Assembly (NCBI RefSeq): GCF_018424605.1
Contig: NZ_QTKT01000011.1
Span: 54,022 to 118,021, forward strand
Direction: 5' to 3'
DNA length: 64,000 bases
DNA from: Marinobacter lipolyticus
Lineage (GTDB): Bacteria > Pseudomonadota > Gammaproteobacteria > Pseudomonadales > Oleiphilaceae
In this document: one piece after another, positions 36,452 to 45,738 of the stretch
How positions within the stretch are numbered: position 1 is the first letter of the stretch
Layout of the letters: every line of letters begins with the position of its first letter
Made by a program: the position numbers and the translations under genes
The notes under the pieces: model-generated
Database searches by the model: none
What the model saw: the letters and a program-made list of their open reading frames with translations, nothing else
What the model was told of the DNA's origin: nothing

Positions 36452-37827
36452 TGGCGGGTATCGGGTTTGAACTGCGGCGCATTCTGAAACGGGACAGCTT
36501 CCTTAACCTGCTGGAAGCTTACGGGCTGGCCGGCATCATCAGCTCCGGCCCCTGGGTCCTGTCGGTACTGGGGGTCATGCTGATCGGCATCATCAGTCTG
36601 TCACTGACGGTGGCCGGCAGTGAGGTGGTGCAGTTTCTGGTCTCGGTGACCTACCTGATGGCCATCTCCCTGACGTTGTCGGGGTTGTTCCAGCACGTCT
36701 TCACCCGTTGGGTGGCAGACCGGCTCTACAACAACCAGCACACCATCATTTTGCCCAACCTGATGGGGTTGATCTGGGTGTCCACGCTGATGTCGGTGAC
36801 GCTCGGGATGATTGCCATGATCTGGCTGATGCCGGATACGTCGAAGATGTACCGGTTGCTGATGCTCGCCAACTTTGTGGTGCTGTGCAATCTGTGGCCC
36901 GTGACCATCTTCCTGTCCAGCATGAAGTCCTATCGGCGCATCGTGGTGGTGTTCACCCTGGGCTATGCGACGGCGGTGGTGGCCTCCATGGTGCTCGCCC
37001 GTTTCGGTCTCGAAGGGCTGCTGACCGGACTGCTACTTGGCCACAGCCTGCTGTTCTTCAGCTTTTTCTATACCATCATCCGGCAGTACCCGGGCGACAG
37101 CCTGATCCGTTTCGATTTCAGTGACCGGAAGCAGATCTTTCCAGCGCTGATTCTCACCGGCCTGCTGTTCAATGCTGCAGTCTGGGCCGACAAAGTGATT
37201 TTCTGGTTCCACCCGGATACCTCCCAGCCCATCGTTGGTCTGCTGCGGGCATCGGTGATCTATGATCTGCCGATTTTCCTGGCCTACCTGTCGATCATCC
37301 CCGGTATGGCGGTGTTTCTCGTGCGTATGGAAACCGACTTTGCCGAAGCCTACGACCACTTCTACAACGCGGTGCGGGAAGGGGACACCCTGGCACGCAT
37401 CAATCAGTTCCGGGACCGGATGGTGATCGTGGCACGCAACGGCATCTACGAGATCTTCAAGGTGCAGGGTTTGACGGTGATTCTGCTGTTCTTCTGGGCC
37501 GAAGAAATCCTGACCGCGATCGGCATCTCCACGCTGTATCTGCCGCTGTTCTACATCGATCTGGTGGGCGTGAGTATCCAGCTGCTGTTACTGGCCATCC
37601 AGAACGTGCTGTTTTATCTCGATGCCCGCGGCATCAACGTCACCCTGTGCACGCTGTTCTTTGCCAGCAACATTGTGCTGACGCTGATCACCATTGAGAT
37701 GGGGGCCTCGTTCTACGGATACGGCTTTGCCGGTGCCACTTTGATCTCTGCGCTGACCGGCCTGTGGCTGCTGTCACGCAAATTCGATCAGCTTGAGTAC
37801 GAGACCTTCATGCTGCAGGGTCGCTAG
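36451..37827 (+). CDS. pelG: Pel inner-membrane transporter PelG
   Basis: A 458-residue polytopic protein with about 12 helices, related to the polysaccharide transporter (Wzx-like) superfamily. The N-terminus MAGIGFELRRILKRDSF and GLAGIISSGPWVLS are PelG hallmarks. It interacts with PelF and PelD-PelE and moves nascent Pel across the inner membrane. The ATG overlaps the pelF TGA by one base. It is the last pel gene; a 10-bp-stem hairpin follows. Confidence 0.94.
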   Translation: MAGIGFELRRILKRDSFLNLLEAYGLAGIISSGPWVLSVLGVMLIGIISLSLTVAGSEVVQFLVSVTYLMAISLTLSGLFQHVFTRWVADRLYNNQHTIILPNLMGLIWVSTLMSVTLGMIAMIWLMPDTSKMYRLLMLANFVVLCNLWPVTIFLSSMKSYRRIVVVFTLGYATAVVASMVLARFGLEGLLTGLLLGHSLLFFSFFYTIIRQYPGDSLIRFDFSDRKQIFPALILTGLLFNAAVWADKVIFWFHPDTSQPIVGLLRASVIYDLPIFLAYLSIIPGMAVFLVRMETDFAEAYDHFYNAVREGDTLARINQFRDRMVIVARNGIYEIFKVQGLTVILLFFWAEEILTAIGISTLYLPLFYIDLVGVSIQLLLLAIQNVLFYLDARGINVTLCTLFFASNIVLTLITIEMGASFYGYGFAGATLISALTGLWLLSRKFDQLEYETFMLQGR

Positions 37828-37838
37828 CCGGGAGTGCT

Positions 37839-37864
37839 GCCACAGACGCCGTATCGTCTGTGGC
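37839..37864 (+). terminator. Hairpin between pelG and the convergent thioesterase gene
   Basis: A perfect 10-bp stem (GCCACAGACG / CGTCTGTGGC) with a 6-base loop sits between two convergent stop codons, 11 and 4 bases away. There is no T-run on either strand, so it may end both transcripts weakly. Confidence 0.55.
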
Positions 37865-37868
37865 GACA

Positions 37869-38300
37869 TCACGAGCTAGGGCCGTTGGTGACCGCCATGG
37901 TCAGCCGTGAAATGCAGGTGGTCTTGCCCGCTTCGTTTTCCAGACGAATCTCCCACACCTGGGTGGCACTGCCGATGTGCAGCGCCGTGGCAGTGCCGTA
38001 AACCCAGCCCCCGGTGACTGGCCGGATGTGGTTGGCGTTGATGTCCAGACCCACGGCCACAGTGCTGGGATCTTTCAGGCAGCAATTCGCCGCCATGCTG
38101 CCCAGGGTTTCCGCCAGCAGTACCGAGGCGCCACCGTGGAGGATGCCGAACGGCTGAACCGTGCGCTCATCCACCGGCATGCGCCCCTTGACGAAGTCAT
38201 CCCCCACTTCCAGATACTCGATGCCCATGTGGTGAACCGCCGTGTTCTGGCTGGCTTTCATCATCTGTTCAAGGTTCGGCGTTTGGGTCCAGATTGCCAT
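37869..38300 (-). CDS. Hotdog-fold acyl-CoA thioesterase (YdiI/MenI-like)
   Basis: A 143-residue PaaI/YdiI-type thioesterase. The core helix HGGASVLLAETLGSMAA carries the catalytic-type Glu, and GLDINANHIRPV and VYGTATALHIG strands follow, as in 1,4-dihydroxy-2-naphthoyl-CoA hydrolases. It hydrolyses an aryl- or acyl-CoA; the substrate is not fixed because no menaquinone genes are nearby. Its start is about 100 bases upstream of the RNase J-like gene end on the same strand; it stands convergent to pelG. Confidence 0.83.
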   Translation of the reverse strand: MAIWTQTPNLEQMMKASQNTAVHHMGIEYLEVGDDFVKGRMPVDERTVQPFGILHGGASVLLAETLGSMAANCCLKDPSTVAVGLDINANHIRPVTGGWVYGTATALHIGSATQVWEIRLENEAGKTTCISRLTMAVTNGPSS

Positions 38301-38394
38301 TGCGCGTCAGTCTCCCGAGTGTGGTCTGTTGTTTGATCGGAACCACCAGTCTATCCAGTTAGGAAGCGAACGACTATTGGAAATTGGTCCGAGC

Positions 38395-39777
38395 TCAGTC
38401 CACTCTCACCAGCTCGTGTTTCTGCCAGCCCAGCCGGCCGGTCTCCACCACCTGGCGGCGGATGCCGGGCACCGGACGGATCATGAACAGGTCGCCATTG
38501 CGCCCGACCAGCGAGCGCGGCACACCGCAGGCCCGGGCGATACCGGCATGGGCCTCCATGTGCTCGGCTTCGCCATGCACCGGAATGGCCACGTTTGGCT
38601 GCACCCAGCGGTACATGGCTTCGAGCTCCTCCCGGGCCGGATGGCCGGAGGCGTGAATCGGCAGCTCTGCATCCTCGGCGGTAATCACCGTGACACCCAT
38701 GGCCTTGAGGCGTTCAATCAGCCCCTCGATGGCGTCTTCATTGCCCGGGATGGCACGGGCACTGAAGATCACCGTATCGCCACTTTCCAGCTCGAAATCC
38801 CGCAGACTGCCATTGGCCAGACGCCTCAGCGCGGTGCGGGGCTCGCCCTGGCTACCGGTGGCCACCGCCAGCACCTCATGGCGCGGCAGGTAGCCCAGGT
38901 GGGCGGCATTAATAAGCTGATCAGCGGTGTCCCATACCCCGGCGGCCTTCGCGGCGCCGCTCATATTGAGTAACGAGCGCCCCAGCAAACCCATGTAGCG
39001 CCCGGTTTCCCGGGCAATCATCGCCAGCGTGTGCAGGCGGGCGATGTTGCTGCCGAAACAGGTGACCACCACACGGCCTTCGGCGCCCTGAACGGCCTTG
39101 AGTAACCCCTTGTGAAGGGCGGCTTCGGAGACCGAGTGGCCGGCCACGGTGGCGTTGGTGGAGTCACACACCATGGCCGCCACGCCTTCGTCGGCGAGGT
39201 CGGTGAAGGTTTTCGGGGAATAGCCGTGGCCCACCAGTGGCCGGTCGTCCAGCTTCCAGTCGCCGCTGTGAAAGATATTGCCCAGGGGGGTGCGGATCAT
39301 CAGGGCATTGGGGTCGGGAATCGAGTGGGTCAGCGCCAGCCATTGCACATTGAAGGGGCCGATCTGCCGGTGCTCGCCGGTGTCGACCACGATGATCGGC
39401 ACCCGGTGCAGCATGTCGAACTCCGCGAGCTTGCGGCGGAGAATCTCGGCGGTGAAGCGACTGGTGTAGATGGGGCACTGCAACAGCGGCCACAGATAGG
39501 GCACCGCACCAACGTGGTCTTCATGGGCGTGAGTTATGATCAGCCCCGCCAGCTGGTCACGACGGTCGGCGATGAATTCCGGGTCGGCCATCTGCACCGG
39601 CGGCTCGCCGGAGTGGTGAACCGTGCCACCGGCGGCGATACGCCCCGGTCGGGGAAAGGTCACGCCGCAATCCACCATCAGCCACTGGCCATCGTGACCG
39701 TACAAATTGAGGTTCATACCGATCTCGCCGGTGCCTCCGAGGGGCAGAAACCAGAGGTCGTTGTGGTCCGGAGTCAC
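38395..39777 (-). CDS. RNase J-like metallo-beta-lactamase ribonuclease
   Basis: A 460-residue enzyme of the RNase J/beta-CASP group. The N-terminal FLPLGGTGEIGMNLNLY strand and the metal motif HAHEDH (residues 83-88) are intact, with CDSTNATVAGHS, the beta-CASP CFGSNIARLHTLA and IHASGHPAREEL, and VHGEAEHM later. RNase J processes and degrades RNA from the 5' end in many bacteria. Here the protein lacks about 90 C-terminal residues of the Bacillus enzyme (about 555), as do proteobacterial relatives, so its action may differ. The start is a GTG (39775-39777) with AGGCG upstream; the next ATG would remove the conserved first strand. Confidence 0.83.
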   Translation of the reverse strand: MTPDHNDLWFLPLGGTGEIGMNLNLYGHDGQWLMVDCGVTFPRPGRIAAGGTVHHSGEPPVQMADPEFIADRRDQLAGLIITHAHEDHVGAVPYLWPLLQCPIYTSRFTAEILRRKLAEFDMLHRVPIIVVDTGEHRQIGPFNVQWLALTHSIPDPNALMIRTPLGNIFHSGDWKLDDRPLVGHGYSPKTFTDLADEGVAAMVCDSTNATVAGHSVSEAALHKGLLKAVQGAEGRVVVTCFGSNIARLHTLAMIARETGRYMGLLGRSLLNMSGAAKAAGVWDTADQLINAAHLGYLPRHEVLAVATGSQGEPRTALRRLANGSLRDFELESGDTVIFSARAIPGNEDAIEGLIERLKAMGVTVITAEDAELPIHASGHPAREELEAMYRWVQPNVAIPVHGEAEHMEAHAGIARACGVPRSLVGRNGDLFMIRPVPGIRRQVVETGRLGWQKHELVRVD

Positions 39778-40009
39778 GTTTGCGCCTGTTTAAGAGAATT
39801 CAACGCTGCTTTTCCTGCCATGAAGGACGGGCACAGAATTCGTTGTAGTGGTGATTGCCCCCGAGTATAGCCCTTTCAAGATCTGACCGGGACCGGATTC
39901 CGTATTGCTGGTTGAAATTGCCTTCCCAGGCCACAAGGTCTTAGATTTAAGCAGTCAACGAAAGTACGAAGTCCCCTTCATCCATCAATCAATCACAAGG
40001 ACAGCGTCT

Positions 40010-40693
40010 ATGAAAGTTCTGATGGTTCTGACTTCCCACGATCAAATGGGCGATTCCGGCCACAAGACCGGGTTCTGGCTCGAAGAGTTCACCGCCCCCT
40101 ACTACGTCTTCAAGGACGCCGGTGCAGAAATCACGCTGGCGTCGCCCAAGGGCGGCCAGCCACCGGTCGATCCCAACAGCGAGGCGGACGATGCGCTGAC
40201 AGAAACCACCCGCCGTTTCAGCGAAGACGCCCACGCCAAAGAATCCTTGGCCAGCACCAAAAAACTGGCGGATGTGGATATGAACCAGTTCGACGCGATC
40301 TTCTACCCCGGTGGGCACGGGCCGATGTGGGATCTGGTGAACGACCAGAAAAGCATTGGACTGATCAAGACCGCCTACGACCAGGGCAAGGTGATCGGCG
40401 CAGTGTGCCATGCCCCGGCGGTGTTCAAGAACGTGGAAGTTAAGCCCGGCCAGAACATCGTGGGTGGTCGCCAGGTAACCGGCTTCAGCAACAGCGAAGA
40501 GGACGCGGTCGGGCTCTCCGGCATCGTACCGTTCCTGCTGGAGGACATGCTGAAGGCGAACACCGCCACCTACTCCAAAGGTGACGACTGGGCGCCTCAC
40601 ATTGTGGTCGACGGCAAACTGATCACCGGCCAGAACCCGGCGTCGTCCGAGGGTGCGGCCAAGGCGGTGGTGCAGGCACTGCAGGAGGACTGA
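40010..40693 (+). CDS. DJ-1/PfpI-family protein, Hsp31/glyoxalase III-like
   Basis: A 227-residue class I glutamine amidotransferase-like protein. The nucleophile elbow AVCHAPA holds Cys133, preceded by an acidic FWLEEFTAPYYVF helix and the YPGGHGPMWDL loop. This set is typical of Hsp31-like glyoxalase III enzymes, which convert methylglyoxal to lactate without cofactor; the chaperone forms are longer. The ATG at 40010 follows AAGGA by eight bases. It stands alone between an RNase J-like gene and a thioesterase. Confidence 0.85.
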   Translation: MKVLMVLTSHDQMGDSGHKTGFWLEEFTAPYYVFKDAGAEITLASPKGGQPPVDPNSEADDALTETTRRFSEDAHAKESLASTKKLADVDMNQFDAIFYPGGHGPMWDLVNDQKSIGLIKTAYDQGKVIGAVCHAPAVFKNVEVKPGQNIVGGRQVTGFSNSEEDAVGLSGIVPFLLEDMLKANTATYSKGDDWAPHIVVDGKLITGQNPASSEGAAKAVVQALQED

Positions 40694-40706
40694 ACCACCA
40701 ACGCGG

Positions 40707-41159
40707 CTACTCCCCGGCGTGACTGATCAGTACGCCGGGGGCTCCCACCTCCAGTTGTTCCCGCACCCGTGCTGGAATCGCTGTCTTCGCCATCTGCGAA
40801 GGCTGAATCAGCACGTAGGTGATGTCTGCCTCGGCCGCCCTCTGTTCGTCGCCGTGGCGGACGAACTCCAGATGCAGGGTAAACGACGTGTTGCCCAGCC
40901 GCCCGGCCCTGATCCGTGCCTCCAGCACATCATCAAAGCGCGCCGGCGCCCGGTAGTTCACCGTCAGGCTGACCACCTGTATGTCCAGATCCTGATCCAG
41001 CAGGTTCTGGTAATCCCCGAACAGCGTGCGGATGTACTCGTTCACGGAAATATCCACGAAGTCCGCGTAGCGGGCATTGAAGACCACACTCTGGGCATCG
41101 CATTCGCTATAGCGCACGCGGAACCGGAAGCGGAACGGCTGGTCAGTTTGTTCAGTCAT
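40707..41159 (-). CDS. YbgC/4-hydroxybenzoyl-CoA thioesterase-like protein
   Basis: A 150-residue hotdog thioesterase. The N-terminal RVRYSECDAQSVVFNARYADFVD contains the Asp that acts as the catalytic residue in 4-hydroxybenzoyl-CoA thioesterases and YbgC. It hydrolyses an acyl- or aroyl-CoA. It borders the aromatic island, 50 bases after the benE end on the same strand side, so action on an aromatic CoA ester is possible but unproven. Confidence 0.82.
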   Translation of the reverse strand: MTEQTDQPFRFRFRVRYSECDAQSVVFNARYADFVDISVNEYIRTLFGDYQNLLDQDLDIQVVSLTVNYRAPARFDDVLEARIRAGRLGNTSFTLHLEFVRHGDEQRAAEADITYVLIQPSQMAKTAIPARVREQLEVGAPGVLISHAGE

Positions 41160-41211
41160 GGTTGCTCAATCTGCCGATATGGATGAACCTGAAGCCTACC
41201 CCATCGGCCGA

Positions 41212-42387
41212 TCAGTTTCTGCCTGTCCGGCCGTTCAACACCAGATAACAGCCGTAACCGATGACCACGCCCCAGAATGCCGAAGACAGCCCATACAGGG
41301 ACATGCCCGAGGCGGTGACCACAAAGGTGATCAGTGATGCTTCCCGGTGGCTGGCGTCTTCCAATGCCGCGAACAGGTTGCCGGCAATCGCCCCCAGCAG
41401 TGCCAGCCCCGCCAATACCGCCACAAACGCCGCCGGCAGCGAGGTGAACAGGCTAACGATGGTGCCGGCAAACAGCCCGCCCACCAGATAGAACACGCCG
41501 TTGAACACGCCGGCCACGTAACGGCGCGACGGGTCCTCATGGGCGTCCTTGCCGGTGCAGATGGCCGCCGTGATCGCCGCCACCACCGTGGTGATACCGC
41601 CGAAAAACGCCATCGGCAACGACACCAGGCTGGTCACGCCGATAATCGGCTTGGCCCTGACCCGGTACCCCGCGCCCTGAAGGATAGCCATCCCCGGCAG
41701 GAACTGCCCGGTGAGGCTTACCAGTACCAGCGGAATCGCCAGGCTCAGGGTCGACCCCAGGGTCCATTCCGGCTCGATGAATTGCGGCACCGCGATGCTC
41801 CAGCGCACGCCAGACAGCGACGCGCCCTCAAGGAACACCGCCAGCACCACGCCGGCTATCAACAACAGCACCAGCGTGTATTTGGGAAACAGACGGCGGA
41901 ACACCACATAGGACACCAGCATGCCAATGGCCAGGGCCGGCGTGGTTTCGATGGCGGCGAATGCACCGACTCCGAACTGGAACAGGATGCCCGCCATCAT
42001 GCCGGCGGCAATGCCTTTGGGAATGGCACGCACAAAGGCGTCGAACGTACCCGACACGCCGATGAAAAAGATGATGATTGCGGCGGAGATGTAGGCGCCT
42101 ATAGCCTCATTCAGCGACAGATCAGGAAACAGCGCCACCAGCAATGCCGTGCCCGGCGCTGACCAGGCGGTGACCACCGGTGCTTTCAACCAGATCGACA
42201 GGATGATGCCGGATAGTGCCGCGCCCATGGAGATCGCCCATACCCAGGAGGTCATCATCTCCGTGGAAATACCGGCGCTGGCTCCAGCCTGGAAAAAAAT
42301 GGCCAACGGGCCCGAATAGGACACCAGAACCGCCAGGAAACCGGCCACAATCGCCGGCAGGGAAAGGTCTTGTAGAAATTTCGACAT
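41212..42387 (-). CDS. benE: Benzoate transporter BenE
   Basis: A 391-residue BenE-family membrane protein with about 12 helices. Family segments include FLAVLVSYSGPLAIFFQA, VVTAWSAPGTALLVALFP, GQFLPGMAILQGAGYR and GGITTVVAAITAAICTGKDAHEDPSRRYVAG. It is predicted to import benzoate by proton symport. It is the last gene of the minus-strand cat-ben cluster, 126 bases after benK; a terminator lies between, so benE may need its own promoter or read-through. Confidence 0.92.
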   Translation of the reverse strand: MSKFLQDLSLPAIVAGFLAVLVSYSGPLAIFFQAGASAGISTEMMTSWVWAISMGAALSGIILSIWLKAPVVTAWSAPGTALLVALFPDLSLNEAIGAYISAAIIIFFIGVSGTFDAFVRAIPKGIAAGMMAGILFQFGVGAFAAIETTPALAIGMLVSYVVFRRLFPKYTLVLLLIAGVVLAVFLEGASLSGVRWSIAVPQFIEPEWTLGSTLSLAIPLVLVSLTGQFLPGMAILQGAGYRVRAKPIIGVTSLVSLPMAFFGGITTVVAAITAAICTGKDAHEDPSRRYVAGVFNGVFYLVGGLFAGTIVSLFTSLPAAFVAVLAGLALLGAIAGNLFAALEDASHREASLITFVVTASGMSLYGLSSAFWGVVIGYGCYLVLNGRTGRN

Positions 42388-42426
42388 AAGCGTGAATCCG
42401 TTATTGATTTTATGGTCCGGCTTTAC

Positions 42427-42460
42427 GAAAAAGAGCCCCGGGCGCTGTCGCGCCGGGGCT
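42427..42460 (-). terminator. Terminator after benK
   Basis: On the minus strand an AGCCCCGG/CCGGGGCT stem (42434-42460), extended by an inner GCG/CGC pairing, is followed by CTTTTTC. It ends the catBCA-benABCD-benK transcript before benE. Confidence 0.8.
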
Positions 42461-42513
42461 AGAAGGGGTCAGACTGACAGTCTACCCGTGGGTCGCATCA
42501 ACGCTCCAAAATC

Positions 42514-43866
42514 TCATTGGCCACTGGGGGCCATACCAACATTCTCTAGCGCCGGCTCCTGTACCGGGTCCAGCCAACGGCGGCCCACCAGCGCAATGGC
42601 AACCGTGGCAATGGCCCCCGGCACCGCCAGCGCCAGGAAATTCATCTGGTGCGGCAGCGCCATGGCCAGCAGCGCACCCCCCAGCAACGGCCCGACGATG
42701 GCGCCGTTGCGGCCAATGCCGGAGGCCCAGCCCAGCCCGGTGGAGCGGATGCTGGTGGGGTAGTATTGAGCCACGTAGGCGTATAGCAGGATCTGGGACC
42801 CAATGGTGGTGGCGCCGGCAATACCCACCAGCGTGTACAGCACCCACATGGGGTTTTCATAACCCAACAGCACCAGCGAACCGGAGCCCAGGATAAAAAA
42901 CGACACCAGCACCGAGCGCAGCGACAGCCGGTCCGCCAGCCAGCCGCCACCGACCGCTCCAACGATTGCACCAATATTCAGCACCATCAGGAACATCAGG
43001 CTGGAACTCAGGGCGTAACCGGCGTTGGACATCAGCTTCGGCAACCAGGAGCCCAGGGCGTAAACCATCAGCAGGCAACAGAAGAACGCGATCCAGAACA
43101 TCACCGTGCTCATGGCGCGGCCGTCGCGGAACAGCTCCAGCACCGGAGCCTTGCTGTCGGTGGTTGGTGGCACCTGCAGCACATCCTGTTCATTGATGTG
43201 TTTGAACGGCGCCACCTGGACCAGAATATCGCGGGCCTCGCCCTCCCGCTTCCGGGCCATCAGGAAGGCCACCGATTCGGGCAGGAATTTCAGCATGAAC
43301 GGCAGCATCAGCATCGGCACCACCGCCAGATAGAACATGATTTCCCAGCCGAAGTTGGGCACGATCCAGATCCCCAGCCCGGCGGACATCATGCCGCCCA
43401 CGGCGTAGCCGCTGAACATCAGCGCCACCAGGGTACTGCGCTTACGGGCCGGTGAATATTCGCTCATCAGCGACACCACGTTGGGCATCACACCGCCAAT
43501 GCCTAGACCGGCAATAAAGCGCAGGATGCCGAACTGCCAGGGGGTGGTGGCGAAGCCGTTGATCACCGTGGTGACACTGAAGAGCACCACGCAGCCAATA
43601 ATCACCTTTTTCCGGCCCACCCGGTCCGACAGCATGCCAAAGCCCATGGCCCCGAACATCATCCCGAATAGCGCACTGCTGCCCAGAAGGCCAGCCACGT
43701 AGGGGCTCAGCTGCCACTGATCCATCAGGATCGGCAGTACCACGCCGTAGATCACCAGATCGTAGCCATCGAAGATGATGATCAGAGTGCACCAAAAGAG
43801 CACCTTCCAGTGAAACTTGTTGAATGCGGCGTTATCGATAACGTCGTTTACGTCGATGTTTCTCAT
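42514..43866 (-). CDS. benK: MFS aromatic-acid:proton symporter BenK
   Basis: A 450-residue major facilitator protein with 12 helices. The aromatic acid symporter signature FDGYDLVIYGVVLP in helix 1 and GMLSDRVGRKKVI in loop 2-3 match BenK/PcaK. It imports benzoate with protons. It follows benD by 47 bases. The leader holds AACAACAAA (43884-43892) just before the ribosome site, a possible Hfq/Crc target. With benE and the ABC importer, the island holds three candidate aromatic uptake systems. Confidence 0.93.
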   Translation of the reverse strand: MRNIDVNDVIDNAAFNKFHWKVLFWCTLIIIFDGYDLVIYGVVLPILMDQWQLSPYVAGLLGSSALFGMMFGAMGFGMLSDRVGRKKVIIGCVVLFSVTTVINGFATTPWQFGILRFIAGLGIGGVMPNVVSLMSEYSPARKRSTLVALMFSGYAVGGMMSAGLGIWIVPNFGWEIMFYLAVVPMLMLPFMLKFLPESVAFLMARKREGEARDILVQVAPFKHINEQDVLQVPPTTDSKAPVLELFRDGRAMSTVMFWIAFFCCLLMVYALGSWLPKLMSNAGYALSSSLMFLMVLNIGAIVGAVGGGWLADRLSLRSVLVSFFILGSGSLVLLGYENPMWVLYTLVGIAGATTIGSQILLYAYVAQYYPTSIRSTGLGWASGIGRNGAIVGPLLGGALLAMALPHQMNFLALAVPGAIATVAIALVGRRWLDPVQEPALENVGMAPSGQ

Positions 43867-43883
43867 AATCTCTCACTTCCGCG

Positions 43884-43893
43884 TTTGTTGTTG
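43884..43893 (-). promoter_or_regulatory. AANAANAA motif in the benK leader
   Basis: Minus-strand AACAACAAA lies about 20 bases before the benK start, next to the ribosome site. In Pseudomonas such A-rich triplet repeats recruit Hfq and Crc to block translation of catabolic mRNAs. Confidence 0.5.
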
Positions 43894-43913
43894 TGCGGAG
43901 TTGATGGGATTGA

Positions 43914-44693
43914 TTAACCGAGATCGCCGCCTGCCACGGGCAGGACAGTGCCGGTCATGTAAGAAGACGCATCCGATGCGAGGAACAGGATCGGTTCGGC
44001 CTGTTCATCGAGAGTTCCGTATCGGTTCATGAAGCTGTTTTCCGTGGTCTGGTCGATCAGCGTCTGATACCAGGCCTTTTCCTGCTCGCTCTGCTCGGTG
44101 GCATTGCGGGGAGTCAGGCGCGGCGGCGCTTCGGTGCCACCGGGCGCTGCGGCATTCACGCGGATATTGTGGGGCGCGTACTCATAGGCCATGTTCACGG
44201 TCATAGCATTCACGCCGCCCTTGGCCGCGCCGTAGGGCACGCGCATCAGGCCCCGGGTCGCCACCGACGACACGTTCACGATCACCCCGCCCTTCTGCTC
44301 CAGCATGTAGGGCAGCACGGCGCGACAACACCACAGGGTGGTAAACAGCGAGCGCTGGATTTCCTTTTCGATCTGCTCCGGCGTGTAGTGCTCGAACGGC
44401 TGCGCCCAGATCGTGCCACCCACGTTGTTGATCAGGATGTCGATACGGCCGAACTGCTTTTGCGCCTCGGCCATAATCATCTCGGCACCGGCCCAGGTTT
44501 CCAGGTTGGCCTGAACCGCAGCAGCGTCTGCACCCTGGTCGCGCAGTTCCGCGGCAACACCCTGCACGTAATCCGCGATATCCACCAGCAGCAGCCGCGC
44601 GCCTTCGGCGGCCGCCAGTTCGGCGACACGCTTGCCAATGCCCTGGGCGGCGCCGGTGATCACCATCACCTTGTCGGTGAAACGGGCTTTCAT
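43914..44693 (-). CDS. benD: Benzoate dihydrodiol dehydrogenase BenD
   Basis: A 259-residue short-chain dehydrogenase. The NAD-binding GAAQGIGK (about 14-21), NNVGG, and the catalytic Ser (NVSSVATRG) and Tyr-x3-Lys (YGAAKGG) are present. It oxidises and decarboxylates benzoate cis-1,2-dihydrodiol to catechol with NAD. Its ATG overlaps the benC stop by four bases. The NAPGGT-like tail of the active site reads NAAAPGGTEAPPR, as in other BenD proteins. Confidence 0.93.
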   Translation of the reverse strand: MKARFTDKVMVITGAAQGIGKRVAELAAAEGARLLLVDIADYVQGVAAELRDQGADAAAVQANLETWAGAEMIMAEAQKQFGRIDILINNVGGTIWAQPFEHYTPEQIEKEIQRSLFTTLWCCRAVLPYMLEQKGGVIVNVSSVATRGLMRVPYGAAKGGVNAMTVNMAYEYAPHNIRVNAAAPGGTEAPPRLTPRNATEQSEQEKAWYQTLIDQTTENSFMNRYGTLDEQAEPILFLASDASSYMTGTVLPVAGGDLG

Positions 44694-45718
44694 GCCACCT
44701 TCTCCTTCGCCGCCGGCACGCTCGGGGTGAACTTCTCATAGTGGAACGAATTCGGCTCGATGCCCTTCTCGCGGAAGAAGCCCAGTACGGAATCCACCAT
44801 CGGCGGCGGCCCACACAGGTAGACATCCACATCGCCCTCATTCAGGGGCGCTTCGTCCATGTGCTGGGTAACATAGCCCTTGCGCGGATGGTCGCTCTCC
44901 TCACCGGACACGACGGTGACATAGCTGAAGTTATCCAGCGCCTCGGCAAAACGATCCAGGATGTCCAGGCACACCAGGTCGTCGTCGTTGCTGACGCCGT
45001 ACACCAGATGGGTCGGCAGGTCACAACCGTTGGCCTTCATGTGTTCCAGCTTTGCCAGCATTGGCGCCAGACCGGTGCCACCGGCCAGCATCAGTACCGG
45101 ACGCTCGATCGGGCGCAGGTAGAAGCTGCCCATGGGGCCAGTCAGGGTGACCCTGTCGCCGGTGCGGGCCTTACCCACCAGCCAGGAACTCATCAGCCCG
45201 CCCGGCACGTTGCGGATCAGGAAGCTGAGGTCGCGGCTACCGGGCCTGGAACTGAACGAGTAGGCGCGGGACTGGTCGGTGCCCGGCACCTGAATGTTCA
45301 CGTACTGGCCCGGCAGAAAGCCGATATCGGCGTCCGCGGTGATCTTCAGCTCGATCGACGTGGGCGAAATCAGGTTGACCTCGGCCACGGTGCCGGTGAC
45401 TTCGGCACTGCCGGTCTTACACAGGGTGGAAGCGACCGGCACTTCCACCACGCAATCGCTGGAGGGCACCATCTGGCAGGTCAGCACCATGCCCTGTTCC
45501 GCTTCCTCGTCAGACAGCGCTTCGTCAATGTATTCCTCCCCCATGTCGAACTCGCCCTGGTGGCAGGCACCCTTGCAGGTGCCGCACACGCCATCGGAGC
45601 AGTCCATGGGCAGATTGATCTGCGCACGGTAGGCGGCGTCGAGTACCGTTTCGCCTTCGTTGCAGGACACGAAACGGGTAACCCCGTCTTCGAAGTTCAG
45701 CGCGATGTTGTAACTCAT
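44690..45718 (-). CDS. benC: Benzoate 1,2-dioxygenase reductase BenC
   Basis: A 342-residue electron-transfer subunit. The N-terminal plant-type ferredoxin domain has CSDGVCGTCKGAC (four Cys with a later Cys in LTCQ) for a 2Fe-2S cluster. A flavin domain (RAYSFSS) and an NAD domain (LAGGTGLAPMLA, CGPPPMV) follow. It passes electrons from NADH to BenAB. The ATG at 45716-45718 follows GGGGAGAG. The gene sits 20 bases after benB. Confidence 0.95.
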   Translation of the reverse strand: MSYNIALNFEDGVTRFVSCNEGETVLDAAYRAQINLPMDCSDGVCGTCKGACHQGEFDMGEEYIDEALSDEEAEQGMVLTCQMVPSSDCVVEVPVASTLCKTGSAEVTGTVAEVNLISPTSIELKITADADIGFLPGQYVNIQVPGTDQSRAYSFSSRPGSRDLSFLIRNVPGGLMSSWLVGKARTGDRVTLTGPMGSFYLRPIERPVLMLAGGTGLAPMLAKLEHMKANGCDLPTHLVYGVSNDDDLVCLDILDRFAEALDNFSYVTVVSGEESDHPRKGYVTQHMDEAPLNEGDVDVYLCGPPPMVDSVLGFFREKGIEPNSFHYEKFTPSVPAAKEKVA

Positions 45719-45738
45719 GATGATGCTCTCCCCATCAA

